A model generated the notes under the pieces. The model worked only from the letters and a program-made list of their open reading frames with translations, ran no database searches and was not told the DNA's origin. Made by a program: the position numbers and the translations under genes. This document shows positions 7,601 to 14,500 of a stretch of DNA of 19,653 nucleotides, piece by piece; the first letter of the stretch is position 1, and the number at the start of each line of letters is the position of its first letter. The DNA lies in assembly GCA_018644785.1 (NCBI GenBank), contig JABGPV010000065.1, positions 1-19,653 on the forward strand, read 5' to 3'. The stretch comes from Deltaproteobacteria bacterium (GTDB lineage Bacteria; Desulfobacterota; DSM-4660; Desulfatiglandales; Desulfatiglandaceae).

Positions 7601-10535
7601 TTTTAAGCAGAAAGGCGTAGAAGGCCGTCTGCCACTTGTGGTGAAACCGGGGGCCATGGCTGTTCTTGATTTCTCCCACAGTGAGTACCCAGGTGTTCTT
7701 TTCCCGGGAAAGTCGAATAAGGTCGGGGATGCCGATGCCGTCCACATCCTGGAACAGGGTGCTTTCAAAAAGTACGGTCTGGGAAAGGTAAAAGGTGCCG
7801 GTGCTTTCTCCTGCCGGCATTTGCAGCAATTTATTCAGGCTGGCAATCGTTTCCTGATGCCGAAGTTTCAAGGATCTGAAATTTCCATAGGTGTCCCTTT
7901 CGGGTATGCGGACCATGGTTGCGCCATTGTTCCGTAAATGGCGCATGACGATTTCTTCAAATTGACGGCCTTTTTTAATACGTTCATCTGTCGCCGCCTT
8001 ATCAGGCGGGGGCGGGGAGGGCGGCTGATGATGAACTGGAACAAAATGAAGGCGCAGGAAGCGTTCGCACTGAAGATGTCTGAAATACCCCGCCAAAATG
8101 CTGCCGGTGAACGGACGGTTCGCGTGGGCCGCGCAATCGAGGGAAATCTCCGGGGTAAGTTTCAAACGTTCTTTTTCCAGATCGAGAAGCGGTTTGCCTT
8201 TTGCCGGAATTTCAATAGGGCCGGGGGTATCTTGTTTATCCCCGCTGCGCCCCTGCTCAAGAAAATCCAGGCTGTCCGAAAGAATTTCGGAAGAATTTTT
8301 GCGATAATGCAAAAAGAGGGTCATCACGCGCTCATCAAAGAGAAAATCCGCCATTTCCGCCATCTGCAGTTTTTTTGGCAGGATACTGCAGAACCGGTTT
8401 AAGGGGAATGAGGCCCTGAGAAGTTTGAAGTTCTGTTCCGTCCACTGGATAAGATCCTGTTTCACCAGGGGCAGGGGAAGTTTGCTGAAATCAATCCAGT
8501 GTGAACAATCCACTCCCACGGCGTCGGAAGCCACAAACACGTCTTCCTCCTGGACTGCACGCAGGCGATTCCGGATGGTCCAGCGCAGGACGAGATTGCC
8601 CACCGAGCCCATGTACGTCAGGTATCGGTAAAAGCCGTTCGGATTTAAAATGACCTCAATGCCGTTTTTGAGCATGACGGCGTTTCGCATTTTTCCCCGC
8701 TCCCTTTCAAGCAAGGCACGGGTTCGCGAAAAGAGCCCCTTTTCCTCATGTTCGGAACTTTTGATCACCTCCCGAACGGATTGGGCCACTTCGTATGAAA
8801 TCTGTTGTCCCGGCCCGAGCCAGAATATTTCCTTGCTGTCCGTTCGGGTCGATGGGACGGCCAGGACCCGCCCTGCGCCTTTGGCATGGATGATTTCAGC
8901 GATGCAAAGCCTTTTTCCCGCCAGATTGACCCGGTCCCCCGGCTCCAGTTGGTCCACGATCGCTCTCGGAATATCGGCGATGGTCTTTTTGCTCAACTCC
9001 AGGGCATAGTCTTCTTCGGCCGGCGGAAAATTGCTCCAGATGCCGTATTCAAAAAGGCAATTGGTGTACTGCCATCCGCCCTGGAACAGGCCGTTGACGG
9101 GACCTTTGGATAACCAGCCCGTTTTTTCCATGGTTTTGAAAATTTCATCCAGCTCGCGGTCTTCTTCCGGAAACAAATCTTTCATGGCGCCGGGCGAAAT
9201 GCGCTGCTTTTCATAAATGCAGCTGGCCGTTTGCTGGCCCAGGACGCTGAGCAATTTTCGCGGTAGGGGCTTTTCCACCTGTCCTCGTTTTGCCAAGGCG
9301 AGAAGGCCTAAGAAACGGGTCAACTGCTCACCCGCCTTTGCTCCCCGGCATAAGCCCCAGAAAAATGTTTTTTCAACCCGTCGGTTGGCGCGGCCAACGC
9401 GCTGAAGGAAGGCGGAAACCGAATCAGGGGGTTCATAGAGCACCACCGCGTCCACGTCGCCCACGTCAATTCCCAGTTCAAGGGTGCTGGTGGCCACGCA
9501 TAGGGCATGTGGGTTTCGGCGAAAATTCCGTTCAACGGCCCGCCGTCTTTTAGGTTTGAGGTTGGAATAGTGAAGGCCGCAGGCGCCGCTGAAACACCCA
9601 TCCTGTCCAAGAAGGGCAAACAATCGGTCGCAGGCGCTGCGGCTGTTGGCAAAGAGCAGGATTTTTCGGTATCCGAATGAACGGTAGAGGTCGTCAAAAA
9701 GGGCGATGAGTTCTTCATCTTCATTTTTGATATGAACCAGGTGGGGTACAATCTCCTTGCGCACGTCTTCGGAAATGTGAACAGTGGTGGACGAAAAATC
9801 AAAAAACCGGGCGATTGCGTCCATGTCGGCAATGGTGGCGGACAGGGCGATTTTTTGGAGGGGTCCGCCCGTTCGGCGTTCAAGCCGTTTGAGCACCAGG
9901 GCCAGCTGGCGCCCCCGGTACTGGTGAACCAGGGGATGGACCTCATCGATGATGGCCATGTTTACCCGTGAAACAAATTTCCTGAGATCGGTATTTCGGC
10001 TTCCCAAAAGCACGTCCAGGGACTCGGGCGTGGTGATTATGATGTGAGGGGTTCGGCCGCCTTTTCGCTTGATGTCGCCGGTTCGGACCCCCAGTCCCAG
10101 TCCCAGGCGCGGGGTGATGATGGGGGAAAGCCGCCGCTTTAAGTCAAAGGCCAGGGCGCGGGTGGGAACCACATAAACAAGGCGGTCCATGCCTCCGGAC
10201 AGGAAGACCCGTTCAAGGCAGGGGGCCAGAACCGCCTCGGTTTTGCCGGAACCGGTTCCGGACTGAAGGATCAGATCTTTTCCCTGAAGGATTGGTTCAA
10301 TGGCCCGCACCTGAAAGGGAAAGAGCGACGGAAAGGCCCCGTAAAAGGCGCGAAAGGTATTGGGAAGTCTGAGGAGCGGAGAATCCAAATCTATGGCAGG
10401 CGCAGCACCTGTTCTTGGTGGGCCATATCCAATTGGTTGATCAGGGATTGCATCCTGAGGCGGGTTTCCCGGTTGACGGTCTGCGCCAGAACCGTTTCCA
10501 TTTCCTCTTGAATACGTCCATTTTCGGGGGCCCAT
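4668..10535 (-). CDS. Giant SF2 helicase - RecB/Cas4-like Fe-S nuclease - SF1 (Dna2/Upf1-like) helicase fusion
   Basis: Three enzymatic modules in 1955 aa. (1) SF2 helicase, about 65-390: GTGSGKTE (93-100), DEVH (197-200), LSAT, STLELGIDVGDVDAVVLYEP and QRVGRANRR, closest in style to Lhr/BrxHI. (2) PD-(D/E)XK nuclease, about 815-1065: Asp938, E-I-K at 955-957, Q-x3-Y at 969-973, with Cys823 plus Cys1053/1056/1062 (CxxC-x5-C) forming an AddB/Cas4/Dna2-type 4Fe-4S site. (3) SF1B helicase, about 1520-1950: GPPGTGKT (1540-1547), DEAS (1666-1669), LGDVKQLSP, VTYRMN, ERVQGAERDVI and NVVVTRAR. Modules 2 and 3 together resemble TM0106/Dna2 proteins. The ATG at 10535 overlaps the upstream ATPase gene by 145 nt, and its first 48 residues are Gly/Pro-rich. 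TTG 10388, just after that gene's stop, would give a family-like N-terminus. All motifs look intact. Confidence 0.93.
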   Translation of the reverse strand: MGPRKWTYSRGNGNGSGADRQPGNPPQDAIPDQPIGYGPPRTGAAPAIDLDSPLLRLPNTFRAFYGAFPSLFPFQVRAIEPILQGKDLILQSGTGSGKTEAVLAPCLERVFLSGGMDRLVYVVPTRALAFDLKRRLSPIITPRLGLGLGVRTGDIKRKGGRTPHIIITTPESLDVLLGSRNTDLRKFVSRVNMAIIDEVHPLVHQYRGRQLALVLKRLERRTGGPLQKIALSATIADMDAIARFFDFSSTTVHISEDVRKEIVPHLVHIKNEDEELIALFDDLYRSFGYRKILLFANSRSACDRLFALLGQDGCFSGACGLHYSNLKPKRRRAVERNFRRNPHALCVATSTLELGIDVGDVDAVVLYEPPDSVSAFLQRVGRANRRVEKTFFWGLCRGAKAGEQLTRFLGLLALAKRGQVEKPLPRKLLSVLGQQTASCIYEKQRISPGAMKDLFPEEDRELDEIFKTMEKTGWLSKGPVNGLFQGGWQYTNCLFEYGIWSNFPPAEEDYALELSKKTIADIPRAIVDQLEPGDRVNLAGKRLCIAEIIHAKGAGRVLAVPSTRTDSKEIFWLGPGQQISYEVAQSVREVIKSSEHEEKGLFSRTRALLERERGKMRNAVMLKNGIEVILNPNGFYRYLTYMGSVGNLVLRWTIRNRLRAVQEEDVFVASDAVGVDCSHWIDFSKLPLPLVKQDLIQWTEQNFKLLRASFPLNRFCSILPKKLQMAEMADFLFDERVMTLFLHYRKNSSEILSDSLDFLEQGRSGDKQDTPGPIEIPAKGKPLLDLEKERLKLTPEISLDCAAHANRPFTGSILAGYFRHLQCERFLRLHFVPVHHQPPSPPPPDKAATDERIKKGRQFEEIVMRHLRNNGATMVRIPERDTYGNFRSLKLRHQETIASLNKLLQMPAGESTGTFYLSQTVLFESTLFQDVDGIGIPDLIRLSREKNTWVLTVGEIKNSHGPRFHHKWQTAFYAFLLKKMIASQKINGSVAISNRGFLPKIKRGPAREKTGKVVEHEFDLHPYLAAFPALIQNLDAIISKNAKGAEFQLKRHCTDCQWFNFCYQEALNREEIQFFPNLSPGQLEQLRALDLKSMDRAEQWLEAAQTEPVSIPPHTHQQLKAKIKALSNHHILLNKKITQLFPSNISTHIILLATSGPQPFHNPALGFRIADEKGKSAVHTWEMQTDGNHKESVWRDFADAFFVIWKEAVKNGKGPHVFSFGAGTPSLLLEWAGEMGKSEEHELIADVVQNHWTDIRRGFRDHFTLPIPGELTLYSLHHVLGLTPALKKPLSLFHRDHHDVELKDALSFCDNLKQWFTNRLTSNLQQEAWKTGPEKEDTSLAYIQFVKEEQRLRREDILSLQEYSLEERMDRFRAMGPLRFTGKELDLEGKFRYNFSLTNNHGTSKFREGDFLKLAHQGVHNLQDGFSVILSRFKPTAQNLSIGSRQGHLALNRRIHYSLEEDAEDWTTPKLLHAVKTVLSRDEHPFSRILRDDHPRMQHQNSSSWIRAWLTKNSSMIGLNAAQRQAMELPFSYQLSLIDGPPGTGKTHLLGWILIALVLHAHESGKPLRIALSALTHQAIDNALEKVARLLKQFNLKGFPAQLIKWGNPNESVKENDHFSVETSNDPEEIFSRRHLILGATGYGLYSLFDSRSGHFPPYFDWVALDEASQMLVPQAALTSAYGKGNFLLLGDVKQLSPIVLGHDDREDAEPLSPGQKPLEVGKSILEHLPRHNDAENRVRLNVTYRMNRELCRFPSLTWYDGVLHPTPENAGSRLALKGEISHNEIDQLIDPDRPVALGVMDHRRHRQECEPEADIISRIACRMITHFAIQPEQIALISPHRAQNNLISARLSGLLEGTNHELPLIDTVERVQGAERDVIIFGFTTSDRDHVMSGFLNNPNRFNVVVTRARKKLIVIGSKSFFSAIPNREKGLGNNACFKEFYEHCKERGSLFFL

Positions 10536-11662
10536 TTATATGCTCTCGTGTGAAGCAAAAGTAGCTTTCGGGTCAATTCATTCCACTCCTGCCCGGACAG
10601 ATCGTGAAGTCGATGGACGTCTAGGCTTTTCCATGCGTGAGCGTAGTTCATGTCAAAATAGAAAGATTCACCTTTCTTGGTAACCCGAATACGGTCGTAG
10701 TTTTCCTCTTTGAGCCGAAAGAAAAAATCGTCGGTGAAGGCGAAGATCGGATAAAGCCCCGTAACGGCTGGGCTGTTTAAAAAAATCCTGTGAAGGTATT
10801 GATAGCTTTTGGATCTGCTGGTAATCCGCGTCTGAGCAATGGATTCACCCTCGTCAAAAAGAACCACCCACCCTTTGTATCCCATCTGTTTGAAAAGATC
10901 CGCCATACAGAATATCTGTGTGAGATAGTCATGGGGGTTCGTGCATTTCAAGGGGGAGCTCTTGTAGAAGTCCACACTGCGGTATTTGCAGACATTTCTC
11001 AAACGATATACCGGTACAATTGTGCCCGATAATGCCCGTTTGAGAAGAAATGGAAACTCCCGTGGACGGTATTGCCGATGTTTTTTAAGGGCCTTCTTTT
11101 TGTGGGAAAGCGGGATGGTTTTGTTGGCCGCAGCCGTCAGCATGGCTTTGAAAAAATGCGGCATTTCATCCGGAAGGGCTGCAAGGATGCGGTTTCCGTT
11201 ATCTTTGGCCCGTTCCGTAGGGGCTGACCTGTGTGTCCGCCCTGCAGAGAAATCCTCCGACCAGGATCTCCATCTTGAAAAAAAGGTCCCCTCATGGTCT
11301 GGAAAGCGAATTCGAGCTAAAAGCGCCCGGTACACCTGCCTGAAATCGTGAAATGGGACCTCCCTGGGGTCCAGGTTAATCATGCTGGTTGCAAATCCGT
11401 CTTCCAGCGCTTTTTCTTGAAGGTAGGCGAGCGAGTGGGATTTCCCCTGGCCGTAATCCCCGCATACGCAGAGATGAGGGGAAAAATTGTCTCCGGGGGA
11501 CGAAAGCCCCTGGTCAAAGGCGCGAACCAGTTTGTCTTCCCGGGCGGTGAGTAATTGAACCGCAAAGGGATCGAATATCCCTTCCCTCAGACGTTCAACG
11601 GCGCGCCTGAGGGTGAAATTACGTTCCTGTTGGATGGTGTTTTTAACAGACGATAGATCCAC
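10391..11662 (-). CDS. BrxD-like P-loop ATPase 2 (BrxC/BrxD ATP-binding family)
   Basis: A 423-aa ATPase. Walker A GDYGQGKSH (68-76) and Walker B WVVLFDEGES (265-274) sit in the layout of BREX BrxD/Shango SngB proteins: an N-terminal helical lead (LRRAVERLREGIFDPFAV) before the P-loop and a TNPHDYL...MGYKG segment before Walker B. Such ATPases work with large helicases in phage defence (BREX type 2, Shango). The GTG start at 11662 directly abuts the TAA of the preceding ATPase gene, with no gap and in the same frame. It is clearly diverged from that neighbour, with a different insertion between the Walkers, so the two are more likely distinct subunits than a recent duplicate. Its 3' end overlaps the helicase frame. 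Function in this system is inferred. Confidence 0.85.
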   Translation of the reverse strand: MDLSSVKNTIQQERNFTLRRAVERLREGIFDPFAVQLLTAREDKLVRAFDQGLSSPGDNFSPHLCVCGDYGQGKSHSLAYLQEKALEDGFATSMINLDPREVPFHDFRQVYRALLARIRFPDHEGTFFSRWRSWSEDFSAGRTHRSAPTERAKDNGNRILAALPDEMPHFFKAMLTAAANKTIPLSHKKKALKKHRQYRPREFPFLLKRALSGTIVPVYRLRNVCKYRSVDFYKSSPLKCTNPHDYLTQIFCMADLFKQMGYKGWVVLFDEGESIAQTRITSRSKSYQYLHRIFLNSPAVTGLYPIFAFTDDFFFRLKEENYDRIRVTKKGESFYFDMNYAHAWKSLDVHRLHDLSGQEWNELTRKLLLLHTRAYKWAPENGRIQEEMETVLAQTVNRETRLRMQSLINQLDMAHQEQVLRLP

Positions 11663-12964
11663 TTACGAATCCCATTTGGGTTGAAGGTGTTGAATTTTTT
11701 CTTTTTCCACCTCGTCCTGGGTTTGAACCATCTGGGCTGTGAGATCCAGCGCCTCGATGGCGTCATTGCCCTGTTCCCCCATGTCCAGGATGCTGATAAC
11801 CTGTTTCACGAAAAGCCTGACTTCACTCAACACGCCCATTTTTTTCTGGTTTTTGCAGATATCTTCAAGAAGACTGTCCGGGATGCGTTCTTCCGCGTCC
11901 CATCTATAAGAGATGCCATGAATGGTTCGGAGGGTTTTGCCGAGCGCCGTCAGCTCCTTTGTTTTCAGCGGGGTCCTGTGAAGGTCGATGAGAACCCCGC
12001 GATAGTTGAGGCGCTTGTTTTCGCCGATGGACCTGACCCGGCTCCAGAGGGCGTCATAAGACTTGAAGCCTTTTTCTGATTCCAGAATATCGGGAATGAT
12101 GGAAAAAAATATGTGAAGATAACCGGCCTGTTCCGTGTTGTCGATGAGCAACCTGACGTTTTCATAGGCTGCGTTGCGTATGGATTTACCCTGGCTCACC
12201 ACGGTTTCCAGCTCATCCATGAGAAGGATCAGGCCCTGGTATTCCGTAAACCGCAGGAAAACGATCAGGGCATTCAGAAAGTTTTTGCTGTTGGCCTTGT
12301 TGATGACTTCGAAGATGTGATACGGTTTAATGTCCTTTTTGGCAATCTTTCCCCCTTCAAACCAGAGATGGAGAACCTCTCGGGCATTATCCCGTTCTTC
12401 TTGCGACTCTCCCTCCGCAAGGGGTTTCAGGCGATTGTTCAACAGGGCGATCACCCCGTTGGCGAAATTGATGTCCATGCCGGGAAGGGAGCGAATCTCG
12501 TTGGAGATGTCCGCCAGCTTTTCAGGAGACGGAGACCCGTCTTCAAGCGCCAAACCCTTCACCGCAGTACTTATGTAGTCGTCCAGCAGGTTATGGATGC
12601 CGATCCCCTCGAATCGGCCGCGAAGCTGTTTGACGATGGCTTGGTAAACCGCCTCGAATTTATGGATGGGCACTTCCCGGGTCAAAACCACAAAGGATAC
12701 GGCAAAGCCTTTTTGGAGGGCCATATGGCGGATGACGGACATGAAATGGGTTTTCCCGTCCCCGTAATCGCCGCTTAAAAAACGGACCTTTGCGCCTCCC
12801 TCGGCGATGTATTTATCAAGATCGTCTTCAATCAGGGTGAGCCAGTTCTCCCGTCCCACCGTAAAGAACGGCACGTAATCCACGGGAACGCTGCCCTTTC
12901 TCAATTCCTCGATAATGGCCCTGGCCTCGAAAGGTTTCAATTGATCCATCTGTTGTGGGGTCAT
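11663..12964 (-). CDS. BrxD-like P-loop ATPase 1 (BrxC/BrxD ATP-binding family)
   Basis: A 433-aa ATPase with Walker A GDYGDGKTH (65-73) and Walker B GLILLMDELE (244-253). The N-terminal ARAIIEELRKGSVPVDYV...FTVGRENWL is characteristic of BrxD/SngB proteins. LWSRVRS, about 60 residues after Walker B, may hold an arginine finger. The C-terminus (TAQMVQTQDEVEKEKIQ) is charged and helical. Its ATG overlaps the stop of the upstream 280-aa gene by one base (TGATG), and its TAA touches the GTG of the second ATPase. The four genes are therefore almost certainly one transcript. The family is known from BREX and Shango; no other BREX component is in the window. Ring or heteromer assembly with ATPase 2 is a guess. 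Confidence 0.88.
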   Translation of the reverse strand: MTPQQMDQLKPFEARAIIEELRKGSVPVDYVPFFTVGRENWLTLIEDDLDKYIAEGGAKVRFLSGDYGDGKTHFMSVIRHMALQKGFAVSFVVLTREVPIHKFEAVYQAIVKQLRGRFEGIGIHNLLDDYISTAVKGLALEDGSPSPEKLADISNEIRSLPGMDINFANGVIALLNNRLKPLAEGESQEERDNAREVLHLWFEGGKIAKKDIKPYHIFEVINKANSKNFLNALIVFLRFTEYQGLILLMDELETVVSQGKSIRNAAYENVRLLIDNTEQAGYLHIFFSIIPDILESEKGFKSYDALWSRVRSIGENKRLNYRGVLIDLHRTPLKTKELTALGKTLRTIHGISYRWDAEERIPDSLLEDICKNQKKMGVLSEVRLFVKQVISILDMGEQGNDAIEALDLTAQMVQTQDEVEKEKIQHLQPKWDS

Positions 12965-13806
12965 CAGTCTTCTTTCTCCTCGAATGATATGCTGGTGATG
13001 CGGCGTTTTTCTCCATCGCTGTCAATGAGCCACAGGGCGCTGATTCTTCCCGGCGTCATTCTAAGAATATGGCCGCTGGATGTGCCCTCGATGCCCGCCT
13101 GAAAATAGCGCCACAGGTCCACGTTGAACTGGTCGCCGCTGTACCCGCGGAATCTGCCTTTATCCATGTCCTGAAAAAAAGGTTTGCTCTGCAAAGAAAC
13201 CACGTAATCCAGATAAAGATGCTGGGCTGTCACCTTGGCGCCGGGCGGCAGCTTTTCCTGTTTGAGAATATTGTTGTAGATCCCGTAGAGACCGTCAATG
13301 AAAGTTCGGGGATCGTAGGGGCGGTCGTAGAGCTGTTTTTTGACACGGAGCAGGGCCGTCACGATGCGCCTGGGGTCGATGGATTTGAGCAGCTTTTTGT
13401 TGATGGTGGTGGTGCGATTGGAAAAATCGATTTCGCCCTCGATTCCCTTCAGTGATTGGAAACGAGGGAAATCAATGGTTATTTCAAGATCGGCTTCCCG
13501 AGCCTTTTCCGTGAGATCTTCAATGAACTCCATCCGATACCGATCCACCTGTTCATTGGCGTATTCCCGCAGACCTTTGAAAATAGGTCCGCTTTCCTCG
13601 ATGCCTGTTTCTTCCAGGATATCGCGGGCTAATTTGGTTTTCAGCAATTCATCGAGTTGGAGAAAGTCATTCCGGGCGGCGCAACGCATGCAGTTTTTGA
13701 TAAAATTGGCCATACGCTGTTGTCGATTGACCTCGACCTGATAGGGTTTGACGATTTCGTTGAGGCCGTCGTGAGCATCTTGCAGGAGCGTTTCATGATC
13801 AGTCAT
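12964..13806 (-). CDS. Unrecognised 280-aa protein, first gene of the BrxD/helicase operon
   Basis: I do not recognise this protein. The 280 residues are soluble, without a signal peptide or membrane helix. An N-terminal helical, charged half (about 1-110, with two cysteines in NCMRCAARND) precedes a mixed half with strand-like DLEITIDFPRF. The C-terminal block RGYSGDQFNVDLWRYFQAG, then LRMTPGRISALWLID and RRITSISF, looks like a compact conserved domain. In Shango the corresponding first gene is a TerB-like protein; I see no clear TerB signature here. ATG 13806 has only a weak GAG upstream. It overlaps the first ATPase gene by one base. By position it may be the specificity or adaptor subunit of the system (inference). 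Confidence 0.85.
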   Translation of the reverse strand: MTDHETLLQDAHDGLNEIVKPYQVEVNRQQRMANFIKNCMRCAARNDFLQLDELLKTKLARDILEETGIEESGPIFKGLREYANEQVDRYRMEFIEDLTEKAREADLEITIDFPRFQSLKGIEGEIDFSNRTTTINKKLLKSIDPRRIVTALLRVKKQLYDRPYDPRTFIDGLYGIYNNILKQEKLPPGAKVTAQHLYLDYVVSLQSKPFFQDMDKGRFRGYSGDQFNVDLWRYFQAGIEGTSSGHILRMTPGRISALWLIDSDGEKRRITSISFEEKED

Positions 13807-13849
13807 CTGTTTTCTCGTTTATGTGGTTTTTCAAGAAAGGTAGATGATG

Positions 13850-13900
13850 GGCGTATTGAAAACCCCCGTTTCCCGATAAACTCACGGTTGAAAATACGCC
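13850..13900. promoter_or_regulatory. Inverted repeat in the leader of the four-gene operon
   Basis: GGCGTATT (13850-13857) and AATACGCC (13893-13900) form a perfect 8-bp inverted repeat with a 35-nt centre; the right half lies at the expected transcription start of the minus-strand promoter at 13905-13933. It could be an operator or a leader hairpin. There is no candidate regulator in the operon other than the unrecognised 280-aa protein. Confidence 0.45.
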
Positions 13901-13904
13901 GCCG

Positions 13905-13933
13905 CTTATAGCATATTATGGGTATGGCGGCAA
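13905..13933 (-). promoter_or_regulatory. Putative sigma-70 promoter of the four-gene operon
   Basis: On the minus strand TTGCCG (13933-13928) and TATAAG (13910-13905) are separated by exactly 17 nt, each one or two bases off consensus. Transcription would start near 13898, about 90 nt before the ATG at 13806. No better pair is seen in the 320 nt upstream of the operon. Confidence 0.55.
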
Positions 13934-13990
13934 TCCTAATTTTGCCGGTTGTTACTCTTTACAATTTCAGGGTTGGGGACATCTCCTAAA

Positions 13991-14044
13991 TTGAATATTT
14001 CATGTTGACATGAAGAATTGCTATTGAATATTTCAGGTCAACAT
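13991..14044. repeat. Paired direct and inverted repeats upstream of the operon
   Basis: TTGAATATTTCA occurs twice (13991-14002 and 14024-14035). ATGTTGAC (14002-14009) and GTCAACAT (14037-14044) form a perfect 8-bp inverted repeat. Together they make an ordered cluster about 130 nt upstream of the operon promoter. TTGACA (14005-14010) could be a plus-strand -35, but no good -10 follows. Possible regulator binding site or relic of an element end. Confidence 0.4.
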
Positions 14045-14130
14045 AATATTTTAGCGCACATGGACTATGTTAATCGATACATCTCTTCGTGGAGCCTTGA
14101 AAATAAAATCCTGTCGCCCAAAATGATATT

Positions 14131-14478
14131 GTGCCTCGTGAAGCCCCTGGCCCACGGTTTGAAAACATGGCCGCCGTCGGGTTGACACGCCTGTGCAATG
14201 CCTTGAGCGAAAACGGTCTTGGTCCCTGTGCCCTACATTTTGTCCGGGATCTTTCAAGACGTGAGGTGAATTTTGTCATCACCTCCGGCGATAAACCCGT
14301 ACTTCTCATAGAAACCAAAACCGATGCTGAAAAAATCCCCCCGTTTGCTCAAAACCTGGCCCGTAAACTGGGAGATATCCCTCTGATACTGTTAACCCAC
14401 AAGTCCGGCATCCTGAAAAAAATCAGTTCCACCGCTTCCATCATTTCAGCTGGCCACTTTTTTTCCTGTGTACCGTAA
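14131..14478 (+). pseudogene. DUF4143-type ATPase C-terminal relic, copy B
   Basis: Open from a GTG at 14131 to TAA 14476-14478 (115 codons). The translation carries APGPRFENMAAV, HFVRDLSRREVNFVIT and KPVLLIETKTD, then IISAGHFF at the end. This matches the C-terminal nuclease-like part of AAA ATPases with DUF4143 (RFENlva...lRdkegrEVDFlv...LiEvK). The N-terminal AAA domain (some 250-300 residues) is absent, so it is a fragment. It is the uninterrupted counterpart of the split remnant at 3343-3530 plus 4521-4574. Its 3' flank ends one base before the rlmKL stop codon. Confidence 0.75.
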
Positions 14479-14499
14479 GGACTTCAGGCCATCTCAAAT
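14446..14499. repeat. 54-bp direct repeat (partner of 4521-4574)
   Basis: Identical to 4521-4574 at 52 of 54 positions and in the same orientation. The pair brackets the whole helicase/ATPase operon. The repeat spans the last codons and 3' flank of the DUF4143 relic. Confidence 0.85.
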
Positions 14500-14500
14500 G

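Noticed and set aside
5388..8402. Several plus-strand frames of 120-155 codons opposite the giant helicase
   Set aside because: All lie antisense to conserved helicase and nuclease motifs, with compositions expected of shadow frames and no family resemblance.
9320..9946. 208-codon minus-strand frame inside the helicase gene
   Set aside because: It is a frame-shifted reading of the SF2 core (Pro/Ser/Cys-rich); the overlapping main frame carries all motifs.
12113..12778. 221-codon plus-strand frame opposite ATPase 1
   Set aside because: Antisense shadow; the minus strand has the Walker motifs and operon context.
4668..13806. Complete BREX system
   Set aside because: Only BrxD-like and helicase parts are present; no PglZ phosphatase, PglX methyltransferase, PglW or PglY.
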